A stretch of DNA of 64,000 nucleotides from Acidobacteriota bacterium. Its GTDB lineage: Bacteria; Acidobacteriota; Terriglobia; Terriglobales; Acidobacteriaceae. Location of the stretch: assembly GCA_003225175.1 (NCBI GenBank), contig QIBA01000037.1:124001-188000 (forward strand), in the 5' to 3' direction. Position numbers and translations under genes: made by a program. The notes beneath the pieces were generated by a model, which had not been told where the DNA came from, did no database searches, and saw only the letters and a list, made by a program, of their open reading frames with translations. Position 1 is the stretch's first letter, and every line of letters begins with the position of its first letter. Of this stretch, positions 21,196 to 29,795 are shown in pieces.

Positions 21196-21225
21196 AACGC
21201 CTGAGGAATCCATTCCTCAGGCGTT
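21196..21225 (-). terminator. Strong hairpin terminator after the PG-binding gene
   Basis: Fourteen perfect base pairs (21196-21209 with 21212-21225, stem AACGCCTGAGGAAT) around a tight loop. On the minus strand it is followed by CTGCTTTTG. It is 20 nt past the stop codon of the 21246 gene. Confidence 0.75.
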
Positions 21226-21245
21226 TCCGTACTTGATCCAGAGGG

Positions 21246-21686
21246 TTAGCGCTGCGCGATATCGGCTTGCGGTGCCGTTGTAGTTCTCAAGGGGCTGAAT
21301 GCGCCATCGCCCATCAGCTCGGGATTGAGATCATTTTCGTGGCTCGGCCCAAGTCCAAGTTTGATCAGAGCGCGGGAATCAGGAACAACTTTGCTTTGCC
21401 ATCCCTGGTCAGATTGGAACTTGCGCATCGCTGCCGTGGTTCTGGCGTCCCACATACCAGTCGGCTGGCCCTCGAGATAGTGCTCGCGGATCAGGGCTTC
21501 CTGAATCTCGCGGGCTCTATCGCTGGCAATCTGCTGCTGCCCGTGCCGCTTCCACGCCGATCTATGCAGCCTGGCGAAGCGGGAGTGACTCTTGATTGAG
21601 GTTTTGGCTTTTGGTGTAACTGCAAAAGCCGACATACCCATCACTACCGTGACCAGAAATGTGACACCGATTTTTTGAAACCGCAT
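21246..21686 (-). CDS. Exported peptidoglycan-binding-domain protein
   Basis: A 146-residue exported protein. Signal peptide MRFQKIGVTFLVTVVMGMSAFA. Residues 55-105 (REIQEALIREHYLEGQPTG...RTTAAMRKFQSDQGW) match the PG_binding_1 three-helix fold, where DG-x-WD is typical and here reads TGMWD. The remaining tail is short and not catalytic, so it probably attaches to the cell wall only. The start at 21686 was chosen for the signal peptide and the AGAGGAG before it, rather than the in-frame codon 39 nt upstream. Confidence 0.82.
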   Translation of the reverse strand: MRFQKIGVTFLVTVVMGMSAFAVTPKAKTSIKSHSRFARLHRSAWKRHGQQQIASDRAREIQEALIREHYLEGQPTGMWDARTTAAMRKFQSDQGWQSKVVPDSRALIKLGLGPSHENDLNPELMGDGAFSPLRTTTAPQADIAQR

Positions 21687-21885
21687 AAGCTCCTCTTTTG
21701 AAGCCGAGCTACTCCCTCGGCCCAATTCGGGGATTTCTTAACGGGGTATCAAGCAGCTTACCCGACCACGGATACCTTTGCACAGGATTAATTCGAGGCC
21801 CAGACCCGGTAGTGCTATGTACCTTCGGGTGAAGTAGGATGCCACATTCAGCAGCGATTCTGCCCGAAGTTCCGGGATTTTTGAC

Positions 21886-21913
21886 TGGATTGCAACTAAC
21901 TCGTTGCAATCCA
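21886..21913. repeat. 11-bp perfect hairpin downstream of the HtrA gene
   Basis: TGGATTGCAAC (21886-21896) pairs with GTTGCAATCCA (21903-21913) around 6 nt. There is no U tract on either strand, so it is more likely an mRNA 3'-end stabiliser or repeat than a classic terminator. Confidence 0.55.
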
Positions 21914-21933
21914 GCCACTTAGATCTTAGGATT

Positions 21934-23517
21934 TTACGGCAGAGTGCCCGCGAGGAAAATGGTGCTGGCGTTTCGACCGCGGCCCTGACGTACCAGGAAG
22001 ACTACATCCTGGCCGCTCTTCAGCTGACCGGTGATGCGACGGAAATCGTCATCGCTGTTCACCGGCTGCTTGTTGACCTCTAGGATCACGTCGCCGCGGC
22101 TCAGCCCAATGTCCTCGGCGAAGGATCCGGCTTTCACATCGGCGACAATTACACCCTTATTTGCGGGAATTCCCAGTCTGTCGGCCATATCGGGGGTGAT
22201 CGGCCTGACAGAAAGGCCGAGTTTGCCGGAAACCGGCTGCTCTTCATTCCCGGATTCTTCTTCATTTGACGCGGTATTGCCGTACAGCTTGGCACGATCT
22301 GCGATGGTAACTGTTGTTTCGGCCGGCTTGGCTCCGCGTTCATACCCGATCTTGATCTTGGTGCCGGGTTTTTCCGCCGAGATGCTGCTGACGAGTTCGT
22401 CACCATTCTTAACCGGCTTGCCATTCACCGAGGTGATGGTGTCGCCGATCTTCAAGCCAGCCTGATCGGCCGGACCATTCGGGGTAACGCTCGAGACTGT
22501 CACTCCAGTCTTGGCGCCATAGACGCGAGCGATCGCCGGATTCGGTTGAGCGCTGAAGGCAACACCGATGGATCCGCGCACAACTTTGTGTTCAGGACCA
22601 GTGAGCTGGTTGTAGACCTCTACGACTGTGTTTGATGGCAGAGCAAAGCCGATGCCTTGATATCCACCCGACTCGGTAAAGATCGCCGTGTTGATCCCGA
22701 TCACTTCCGAGTTCATATTCACCAGCGGACCGCCGGAATTTCCGGGATTGATGGCCGCGTCGGTCTGAATGAAGTGCTGGAACTGCCGCCGATTATCAAT
22801 ATCGCGACCCTTCGACGACACAATGCCAGCAGTCACGGACTCTTCCAGCGCGAACGGACTCCCAATCGCCAGCACCCAGTCGCCAACATTCATCGAGTCC
22901 GAGTTGCCGAGTTTTGCTGCGGCGAGTGGGTGATCCACCTCAATCTTGATGACCGCCAAGTCAGTTTCTGGATCGGTTCCAATCACCTTCGCATCGTGCT
23001 GGACGCCCGGCGGATCGCCGTCCAGTTTCACCCGAATCCGGTCTGCCTTATCGACTACGTGCTGATTAGTAATGATGTAGCCCTTGGAATCGACAATCAC
23101 TCCCGATCCCAACGAGTGCTCGGTCGTGCTGCCGCCACCGCCGAACGGACTTCCACCTTGTCCGCCAAAGAAGCGATCAAAAAAGTCCTGAAACGGATCG
23201 CCATCCTGATCGTCCGGTACCTGTTGGCCGCGACGCCGCGTGCGTGGAGTGGTTTTCGGCGTCGATTCCGTATTGATGTTTACCACGCTAGGCTCAAGTG
23301 TCTTGGCTACCTGGCTGAAGGCGTTCGACAACTGCTGCGGCGCCGGAACTTTCAGCTGGGTTGCATCCGAGCTATTGACACTTTTCGTGGCGCCCTTCAC
23401 ACCTTTTTGTATGACCGTACCGATAAGAATGCCGACAAATAAGGTCATCACCACGAGCACGGTGGACAAAAAGCGGTGTGACCGCATGCGATCTCTTAAT
23501 GACATACGCGATTCCAT
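21934..23517 (-). CDS. HtrA/DegP-type periplasmic serine protease
   Basis: Envelope quality-control protease of the Do family. An N-terminal anchor or signal helix (about 16-36) is followed by a Gly/Pro-rich Q-linker (about 85-130). The trypsin-like domain has His153 (TNQHVVDKAD), Asp186 (DPETDLAVI) and Ser261 (NPGNSGGPLVN). Two PDZ domains follow (about 310-400, with NGPADQAGLKIGDTITSVNGKPV; and 430-515, with VKAGSFAEDIGLSRGDVILEVNKQPV). At 527 residues it is full length. A second ATG lies four codons in. It probably cleaves or refolds misfolded envelope proteins. Confidence 0.95.
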   Translation of the reverse strand: MESRMSLRDRMRSHRFLSTVLVVMTLFVGILIGTVIQKGVKGATKSVNSSDATQLKVPAPQQLSNAFSQVAKTLEPSVVNINTESTPKTTPRTRRRGQQVPDDQDGDPFQDFFDRFFGGQGGSPFGGGGSTTEHSLGSGVIVDSKGYIITNQHVVDKADRIRVKLDGDPPGVQHDAKVIGTDPETDLAVIKIEVDHPLAAAKLGNSDSMNVGDWVLAIGSPFALEESVTAGIVSSKGRDIDNRRQFQHFIQTDAAINPGNSGGPLVNMNSEVIGINTAIFTESGGYQGIGFALPSNTVVEVYNQLTGPEHKVVRGSIGVAFSAQPNPAIARVYGAKTGVTVSSVTPNGPADQAGLKIGDTITSVNGKPVKNGDELVSSISAEKPGTKIKIGYERGAKPAETTVTIADRAKLYGNTASNEEESGNEEQPVSGKLGLSVRPITPDMADRLGIPANKGVIVADVKAGSFAEDIGLSRGDVILEVNKQPVNSDDDFRRITGQLKSGQDVVFLVRQGRGRNASTIFLAGTLP

Positions 23518-23925
23518 GAGATTTCCTCGCCCAGAATTGGCAAACTCTCATTATATCGAGTCAGACGGGACCGGCTGGACAGCAAGGAAGGCAAATTGGT
23601 TTTCACTTCTATGAGTTAGACGCGACTTCCATGGCAATAGACGCACGACTCATAGCGACGTGAGCTGGTAGTGCTGGGACTTCAGCTGCAGCTCTGAGCT
23701 GAGAGCAAGTCTATTAGCTTGCTCTCTCCTGCTCCGCGATGCCAAATTCAGAACGCGGGCTTTCAGCTGCCAGTCCCCTGCTTCAGGGAAACGAGCAAGG
23801 TATGTTTCCCAGGAAAATTTCTCGTTCACGCGATCCGCGCAAGTAGAGGGCATCCACAATATCGACCAGAGAATTCTGAGGGAGTTTACAGGGAATCGAA
23901 TTTACCAGAACACCCGCTCCTGTGG

Positions 23926-24018
23926 TCACACTTGCTTAGGAGGCGCCGACTCCTGAGCCGGAGAAACTACAAACGCACTGCAACTGATCGCGAGCAGAGC
24001 AAATGGCCGTCGAGTCAT
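23926..24018 (-). pseudogene. Signal-peptide ORF, probably a broken secreted-protein gene
   Basis: An ATG with a good AAGGAGA site (spacing 7) opens a 30-codon ORF that is nearly all signal peptide (MTRRPFALLAISCSAFVVS then PAQESAPPKQV). It stops at TGA. The same frame continues beyond one further stop (TAA) into a 69-codon ORF ending at 23650. Read together they could be one secreted protein of about 120 residues broken by two stops. The alternative is a genuine 30-residue exported peptide. No family was recognised. Confidence 0.4.
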
Positions 24019-24066
24019 GGTGGTCTCCTTGTGGGAAGGCTTCCGGAAGAACGCAAAAGATAACAG

Positions 24067-24091
24067 ACCGCCTGCGGTAGCAGGTGCGTGC
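24067..24091 (+). repeat. 25-nt dispersed repeat, copy A
   Basis: Begins ACCGCCTGCGGTAGC, itself a hairpin (ACCGC/GCGGT). It matches the complement of 43312-43336 at 23 of 25 positions. Confidence 0.7.
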
Positions 24092-24224
24092 AAGCCCCAG
24101 CGACCAGCGGGACGCCTGCTGGCAGCCCACCTCGGCCGATTACTGTGGGCTTGGCGAAAAGCAGGTTTACAGTCCGACTTGAGTTGGACGATTGAGGATC
24201 TACATGATCGATAGAATCCCCCGC

Positions 24225-25907
24225 TCATGGCAACACGCCGTCAATCATCTCCCGTACAATCGCCTCGTAGGCTTTGCTTCCGTGCTGCTTCACGTATTCA
24301 AATTCCACGCGTCGGAGTTCCTGCTCTTTCTCTTGCGCGCGAGCGAAGGCTACTCGATATTCCCGAAGTTGCTCTTGCGAAGATGGTGAGCTCTGCCGCG
24401 CCTCAACTGTGTGGGAGGCCACTGGATTTTGCCGCAGCCGCTCACGTGCGTAGATCGCGTTGGAAAACAGATGGTTGAGCGTGTACAGCATCTTTAAGGC
24501 CTCGACCGCGCGGCATCCTGGCGCCAGGTTTCCCGCAGAGCCAACGTGGTAGATGTTAGGCATCAGCCAGATATTCGGATATGAATTCCAGGTAGCTTTC
24601 GCCGATGCCAACTCGCCAGCGCGAATTGCGTGCAACTCTTCGGGTGTGACATGCGCCCAATCCGGAGCGCCGATGCGCTGCACGAAGTTGTTGAAGGAAT
24701 TCGCGATGCGGTCTTCTGGAATGAACTCTCCGCCAGCGACCGCTGCGTACTCGGCGCGCGCCACTCGATCCAGAGTGGAACGCGCGATCCACTTTGGAAC
24801 ATCCGGAGCAAAGTGCTTCCAAAGCAAGTTTACGTATTCGCGGGCGTCCGCCTCGCTATGGATAGAACCCGCGACATTGTTGATGTGCCTCGTCTGAAGG
24901 TTGCGCTCCGCAGCTTCTTCATCCGTCTCGCGCTTTTGTTGCTCGCGCGCTGCGCGCAACTGCTCAAGCGAATCTATTACGACAGGACCCTTCGTGGATA
25001 CAAATCGGAGCGCAGCAGTAGCGGAACCGAAACTGAACCACTCACCGCCTTCCCGGCGCGAATGCTTTATCTGACTGCAGAGCGGCGCGCGGCAAATGAA
25101 GTCGGAGGCCTTGCGCACTGCAGCTTCAAATGGCGTGCTGAAAGCGTCCGGCAGGATCACCCGAACGGGCTCTCCCGCCAGGGCATGCAAGCTACCGTTG
25201 AACTTTGTGGCGGTTAATTTCAGATTGATCTCATTCGCGGAGTTGAGCCTTACTTCTCCGCGTTCACCTGCAAAATCAATCACGCCAAACTCGTCCGCCT
25301 CCGCGTCCACGCTTCCGGAAGTTCGCATGATCTTGATCCGCGCGTGCGTTGTCCGGACCTTTACCGGAGCAGCCATATCCATGATTTCCACGGCCGAGAA
25401 CGAGCCATCGACGCTGAGCGGCAGATCTCGCGGCGCAGCGATTCGAAGTTCCGAGCGTGATGGACGCTCCGGATCATAAGAGGGCGCAGTTAGAGTAAGC
25501 GTGTCGCCGCTGCGCGACAGCCGGATTCCATCGAGAACTTGCTGCGCGTCCGGCCGGTCAATCTCTCCTGCGGCGGCGCACAAATCGATCGAGTAAGCAT
25601 CGCGCTGCCCTCCCGAAATAGCCACACTGCTAAAGGCCGGATGAAGTGTTAATCCAGATACTTCCGTTCGCGCTAACGAGAGTTGATCCTTGCGATGCAG
25701 CACGAACACATTGCCCGCTGCATCCAGATAAGCCACTGGCCCCTTTCCGCTCGGAGCTGGAATCGGATCACAGGGACTCAGTGTTGGCGATTCCTCAAAC
25801 AGAAACAGGGAGCCAGGCTGGATCTGGTACTCTCGCCGCGCTCGATCTTCCGCTCCAATCGCACAGCCACAAAGCAGCAACAGCAACAAGGACAGACGAA
25901 ACCTCAT
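24225..25907 (-). CDS. Putative lipoprotein, unknown function (560 aa)
   Basis: Not recognised. The signal MRFRLSLLLLLLCGCAIGAED contains a lipobox-like LLCGC, so it is probably a lipoprotein. The N-terminal half is beta-rich (short repeated strands around SLARTEVSGLTLHPAFSS and DMAAPVKVRTTHARIKIMRTSGSVDAEADEFG). The C-terminal half is helical and charged. The ATG at 25907 was preferred over the longer frame because it places the signal at the N-terminus. No catalytic motif is evident. It is flanked by another secreted protein on the same strand, 150 nt upstream. Confidence 0.72.
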   Translation of the reverse strand: MRFRLSLLLLLLCGCAIGAEDRARREYQIQPGSLFLFEESPTLSPCDPIPAPSGKGPVAYLDAAGNVFVLHRKDQLSLARTEVSGLTLHPAFSSVAISGGQRDAYSIDLCAAAGEIDRPDAQQVLDGIRLSRSGDTLTLTAPSYDPERPSRSELRIAAPRDLPLSVDGSFSAVEIMDMAAPVKVRTTHARIKIMRTSGSVDAEADEFGVIDFAGERGEVRLNSANEINLKLTATKFNGSLHALAGEPVRVILPDAFSTPFEAAVRKASDFICRAPLCSQIKHSRREGGEWFSFGSATAALRFVSTKGPVVIDSLEQLRAAREQQKRETDEEAAERNLQTRHINNVAGSIHSEADAREYVNLLWKHFAPDVPKWIARSTLDRVARAEYAAVAGGEFIPEDRIANSFNNFVQRIGAPDWAHVTPEELHAIRAGELASAKATWNSYPNIWLMPNIYHVGSAGNLAPGCRAVEALKMLYTLNHLFSNAIYARERLRQNPVASHTVEARQSSPSSQEQLREYRVAFARAQEKEQELRRVEFEYVKQHGSKAYEAIVREMIDGVLP

Positions 25908-26057
25908 GGCGCAACATGCTACAACGTTTAAAGTCGAAGCGGCAGATGAAGCACCCACCGACAACACGAGACTGTTCCCGCCTCGGGACCTCCTCCGTCG
26001 ACATGAAAATCTCCCAAGTCGCTCGGATTCAGATCCGCACGAGGCGGGCAGCTGTTT

Positions 26058-26918
26058 TTACGGAAACAAAGGTTGCGGCTCGCCATAGATGAAGTCGTCC
26101 ATGGCAACGACATCTTGTTTCCGGCCGTCGTCCGGACCTAGGGCGACATTACCGGTTGTGATCCGAACTCGGGCAATGCGGGCATCCTCAAAGATAATCC
26201 CAAAAAAGGAAAGGTTGCCATCGCCAGGCGAGGCCGGCACCAAGCTGCTGTAAATCAGCCGGCCTTCAGCGTTGAAATACTCGATCTTAGTGCTGGCATG
26301 GCGGTTTCCATGCTTGTCGCCAGGACCGCTCCCATTTGGCTCGTCAACATCTGTGAAGATCGCTCCAAACCCAGTAACCTTTGCCGCCGCAGAACCATTT
26401 GATCCGGGCAGAAAAAATTGAGCTTCGGTAAGGTTGCTCCCCACGGGAACGAATAAGCGCAACGGACTGAATGCACGGAAAATAGTCGCGTAAGTCGCAT
26501 TATTGAACAATGCAGCGAGTCCGCCCTGCGGTCCGCCGGAGGGAGGAGCCTGCGTCAGGCCAACCCCCGGTGTGGTGAATTGGCTTCCACGAGTGTTCAG
26601 AAAAACGTTGAATGGTGTTACCGGGGCAGTGGTAGCGTTGGAGCCGCCGCCGTCCCAGTTGATCTCACGGCGACCGCTCGCCTGCGAGGTCAAATTGCCA
26701 TTGTTGATTTGGCCGAGTGCACCACGATACTCGTCCACCGCCGACTGAATCGACGCAGCTGTGGGACCGGCTGCCTGAAATACCTTCGGAGCAACGAAGT
26801 CGCGGGGTCTGTCGTCATCATCTCCATCGACCGAATTAAAAGTTGAGTTTTGAGCCCCTGCGGTCAAGCTCGCAAAGATCAGCAAAACAGAGATTGCCAG
26901 TAAACTGCTTTTCTTCAT
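26058..26918 (-). CDS. Secreted protein of unknown function (286 aa)
   Basis: Signal peptide MKKSSLLAISVLLIFASLTAGA. The mature part is Asn/Gly/Ser-rich and strand-rich, with an acidic DGDDDD stretch near residue 32 and DVDEPNGSGPGDKHGN near 195 that could bind calcium. The C-terminal third (TKIEYFNAEGRLIYSS...FFGIIFEDARIARVRITTGN...VVAMDDFIYGEP) resembles the jelly-roll adhesion or PEP-CTERM-type extracellular domains seen in acidobacteria and planctomycetes, but there is no PEP-CTERM anchor. Function unknown. Confidence 0.75.
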   Translation of the reverse strand: MKKSSLLAISVLLIFASLTAGAQNSTFNSVDGDDDDRPRDFVAPKVFQAAGPTAASIQSAVDEYRGALGQINNGNLTSQASGRREINWDGGGSNATTAPVTPFNVFLNTRGSQFTTPGVGLTQAPPSGGPQGGLAALFNNATYATIFRAFSPLRLFVPVGSNLTEAQFFLPGSNGSAAAKVTGFGAIFTDVDEPNGSGPGDKHGNRHASTKIEYFNAEGRLIYSSLVPASPGDGNLSFFGIIFEDARIARVRITTGNVALGPDDGRKQDVVAMDDFIYGEPQPLFP

Positions 26919-27083
26919 CTAGTCTTCCTTCAAATATCCAGTTGAATTGGGGGATTTGGCAGATTGGATGAGAGCTACAGCGACAAGATGTAAATACCTT
27001 GTAACGGTGGAAGAGATTGCGGGGACAGGCGGGGAAATTCTGAAGGCATTCCCGAAAAGGGATGGAAAGGCGATAACACGTTG

Positions 27084-29189
27084 ATGCTCAAGGCTAGCAG
27101 GAAATGGGAATCGGCGACCACTCAAGGTTGCGGGATTAGTTGGCTGCGGATCGCAGTAATCGCATGTTGTGCGTTACTCGCATCCGCCTTATTGCCGCTC
27201 CCGATCCACGGTGACGAAAAGGTGGAGATCTTACGTGACGACTACGGCGTCCCGCATATCTTCGCGGCGACTGCGGCGGCGGCGGCGTTTGGAGCCGGAT
27301 ACGCGCAAGCTGAGGACCGTCTGGAAGAATTATTGCGCAACTACCGCCGGGCCGAAGGCACCATGGCTGAGGCTTTCGGTGAGGAGTATCTCGCGCAGGA
27401 CTATTGGCAGCGGGTATGGCGGCACCGGCAAGTGGCGCAGCAGCACTACAAGGATCTGGATCCGCAGCTACGCGCTGTCTGCGAAGCGTTTCAGGCTGGG
27501 GTCAAGAAATTCATGAGTGAACATCCAGAGCAAGTGCCCGCATGGGCTCCCAAACTGGAACCTTGGCAGATCATTGCTTTGGGCCGGTACATTATCTGGG
27601 CGTGGCCGGAAGACGAGGCGCGGGCCGATCTGAAGCGAGCCGGCATCGAGCCCGATCGCACCGGACCCTACCGCGGATCGAACGAGATGATACTGGGCCC
27701 ATCACGCACAGCTTTGCATGTTCCAATCGCCATCGTCGATCCTCACGTGAGCTGGTACGGAGAGCGTCGCTGGTACGAGATGCGGATCTATGGCGGAGAG
27801 CTGAACGTAGCGGGTGTGGCGATTGTGGGACTGCCATTTCCCGTTCTGGGACACAGCCGTTATCTCTCGATTGCCATGACTACAGGTGGTCCGGATACTT
27901 CGGATGCGTATGAAGAAGAGATCAAGGACGGCAAATACAAGTTCAAGGATGAATGGCGGCCTCTGGATGTGCGAACCGAACGCATCGGGATGAAGGTGGG
28001 AGACACGGTGAAGTGGCAGGAGATGCGGATCGAGTCGACGCATCATGGGCCCCTCGTCGCGCACAAAAACGGGAAAGCTTATTCCGCGGCGATTCCTTAT
28101 GCCGAGGAGTACAAACTTCCGGACGAATTATGGCGGATTATGACTGCGCACAATCTGACCGAAGCGAAGACGGCGCTTGCAGAGCTCCAGCTAATGGCGC
28201 AGAACGTGATGATAGGTACTGTCGACGGCGACATCTATTACGTGCGCAACGGGCGCGTGCCCGTCAGGCCCAAGGGATGCGATCCGTCGAAGCCAATGCC
28301 GGGATCCACAGGCGAATGCGAGTGGCGCGGGATCCACTCCTTCGACGATCTTGTGCAGATTACGAATCCGCCGCAAGGGTACATGCAGAACTGCAATGCT
28401 CCGCCATTGACTATGATGAAAGACTCTCCGCTGGCGCCGGAAAAATGGAGTGAGCATCCTTATCTTTATAATGACTCGCGACGTGTGCCGCTTCAGCGTC
28501 CAGCGATGGTGTTGGATCTGCTCGATGCAACTAAGAGTGCCACGCTGGAACAGGCGACCGCGATTGCCCTCTCGCCGCAAGTATGGCACGCGGAGCTGTG
28601 GCAAGAACGCATCCGCAAGGCGGCGCCAGAGAATGCTTTCGGCAAGATGCTCACCGAGTGGGATCGTCGCAGCGACGCCGATTCGCGCGGGGCGCTAGGG
28701 TTCTATCTGTTCAAGACAGCCTTGGGCGCTGACGGTCGGGCCATGGATCCTCCGGATAGTTTGAGCGATGAGGCGGTGCGGGAGGCGCTCGCGAAAACGG
28801 AGCAGCGGCTGAAAACAGACTTTCCACCGGATGCGGTGTTCGGCACGCTGTTCCGAGTTGGGCGGAAGGGCGGCTCGCACACCTGGCCGGTAAGCGGCGG
28901 AACGCTGAACGAGGCCGCGATGGCGACGCCGCGCGCAATCCATTTCGCCAAAGCCGGCAAAGAAATGGTGGGTGTAGATGGCCAGTCGGCCACCCAAATC
29001 GTGATTTTGACGAAGCCACCACAGTCGTACATGGCGATGCCGCTGGGCGAAAGCGACCATCCCGAATCGGGACACTGGGACGATCAGGCGGAAAAGCTGT
29101 TCAGCAGGAGCAGGCTGAAATCAACGTACTTCGCGAATCGTGCGGAACTGGAGAAGCACACAACGCGAAGAGAGGAGCTTACGTTTTGA
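27084..29189 (+). CDS. Penicillin acylase family Ntn hydrolase (701 aa)
   Basis: Second S45-type amidohydrolase of the window. An N-terminal membrane segment or signal (about 21-43) is followed by VEILRDDYGVPHIFA and AAFGAGYAQAEDRLEELLRNYRRAEG. The predicted nucleophile is Ser of GPYRGSNEMILGPSRT (Ser200 counting from the TTG one codon upstream). DPHVSWYG and a C-terminal GGSHTWPVSGG follow. GSNEM replaces the GSNNW of the 18444 paralogue, so substrate pockets probably differ. The sequence resembles the acyl-homoserine-lactone acylase or aculeacin-acylase branch, but this is inference. Start ATG 27084 is preceded by an in-frame TTG. Confidence 0.88.
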   Translation: MLKASRKWESATTQGCGISWLRIAVIACCALLASALLPLPIHGDEKVEILRDDYGVPHIFAATAAAAAFGAGYAQAEDRLEELLRNYRRAEGTMAEAFGEEYLAQDYWQRVWRHRQVAQQHYKDLDPQLRAVCEAFQAGVKKFMSEHPEQVPAWAPKLEPWQIIALGRYIIWAWPEDEARADLKRAGIEPDRTGPYRGSNEMILGPSRTALHVPIAIVDPHVSWYGERRWYEMRIYGGELNVAGVAIVGLPFPVLGHSRYLSIAMTTGGPDTSDAYEEEIKDGKYKFKDEWRPLDVRTERIGMKVGDTVKWQEMRIESTHHGPLVAHKNGKAYSAAIPYAEEYKLPDELWRIMTAHNLTEAKTALAELQLMAQNVMIGTVDGDIYYVRNGRVPVRPKGCDPSKPMPGSTGECEWRGIHSFDDLVQITNPPQGYMQNCNAPPLTMMKDSPLAPEKWSEHPYLYNDSRRVPLQRPAMVLDLLDATKSATLEQATAIALSPQVWHAELWQERIRKAAPENAFGKMLTEWDRRSDADSRGALGFYLFKTALGADGRAMDPPDSLSDEAVREALAKTEQRLKTDFPPDAVFGTLFRVGRKGGSHTWPVSGGTLNEAAMATPRAIHFAKAGKEMVGVDGQSATQIVILTKPPQSYMAMPLGESDHPESGHWDDQAEKLFSRSRLKSTYFANRAELEKHTTRREELTF

Positions 29190-29226
29190 ATGATCGTGCC
29201 GGGCCTCACGCAGCAGTCGATATGAC

Positions 29227-29396
29227 CCCGGCATACCAAGCCGGGTAGGAGATTCTCGATTCTCGAGCGCTGTAGGCGCGGCACGTGCGATGCCGCACGC
29301 CCATTGAGTGCAGCCTAGGGGGACTCGGGATCTTGAATCAGTTCCCGGCACGTTGTGCCGGGCTCATGCGCAACGTGCCGCGAGAGGCGGCACGTT
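29227..29396. repeat. Hairpin array between convergent genes
   Basis: Four stems in 170 nt: CCCGG/CCGGG (29227-29245), GCGGCA/TGCCGC (29278-29296), CCCGGCAC/GTGCCGGG (29344-29362) and the perfect 10-bp AACGTGCCGC/GCGGCACGTT (29372-29396). It separates the convergent acylase and receiver-like genes and may end both transcripts. Confidence 0.75.
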
Positions 29397-29432
29397 AAGC
29401 CAGGGCGGCAGTCGCATGCTGGCGGTTCTGCT

Positions 29433-29726
29433 CTACTGCACCAGCTCCGACGCACGATGGAAGAGATTCGCGAGCTGCAAGGCCACGCTCTCCGGAGCCG
29501 CGCTTTCTTCTACGCTTACTGTCATGAATCGCTGCCGAAATGCGGGAGCGGCAACGTCATCCTGCAATTCGTGATCAATCACAACCGCGCCAAAGTCAAA
29601 AAAGTCGCTCTTGGTCCAGGCTTCGTCGAGTCCGCGCGCGGAAATGAGCCGAAATCCGGCTGAATGGATCGCCTCTTTCAGGCGAGCCATGCGCGCTTCG
29701 TTCGGACAGACAAGCAGGATGGTCAC
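29433..29726 (-). CDS. Short receiver-like protein
   Basis: A 97-residue protein resembling the first two thirds of a response-regulator receiver: ILLVCPNEARMARLKEAIHSAG (beta1-alpha1), a helix, then AVVIDHELQDD with an Asp at the phospho-acceptor position. The usual acidic pair after beta1 is replaced (CPNE), and the Thr and Lys strands are missing or degenerate. It is either a degenerate receiver or an unrelated fold. It lies 69 nt downstream of the anti-sigma gene on the same strand. Confidence 0.6.
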   Translation of the reverse strand: MTILLVCPNEARMARLKEAIHSAGFRLISARGLDEAWTKSDFFDFGAVVIDHELQDDVAAPAFRQRFMTVSVEESAAPESVALQLANLFHRASELVQ

Positions 29727-29795
29727 GCGATGAGTGTGCGCGGAGTCATCGCTCTGGTCAATGACAAGGGTGATTACTCCCGCAGCAGAGTACGC

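Larger units (their letters stand above)
23518..24224. other. 707-nt region without a convincing intact gene
   Basis: Contains a 9-bp hairpin (GAGAGCAAG 23701-23709 with CTTGCTCTC 23718-23726), a signal-peptide-only ORF remnant (23926-24018), a copy of the 25-nt repeat (24067-24091), and a 65-nt stretch (23784-23848) resembling 32783-32845. An in-frame 69-codon ORF (23650-23859, minus) looks like continuation of the remnant. Confidence 0.6.

Noticed and set aside
22657-23442. 261-codon plus-strand ORF
   Set aside because: Fully antisense to the HtrA protease gene, whose catalytic and PDZ motifs are clear.
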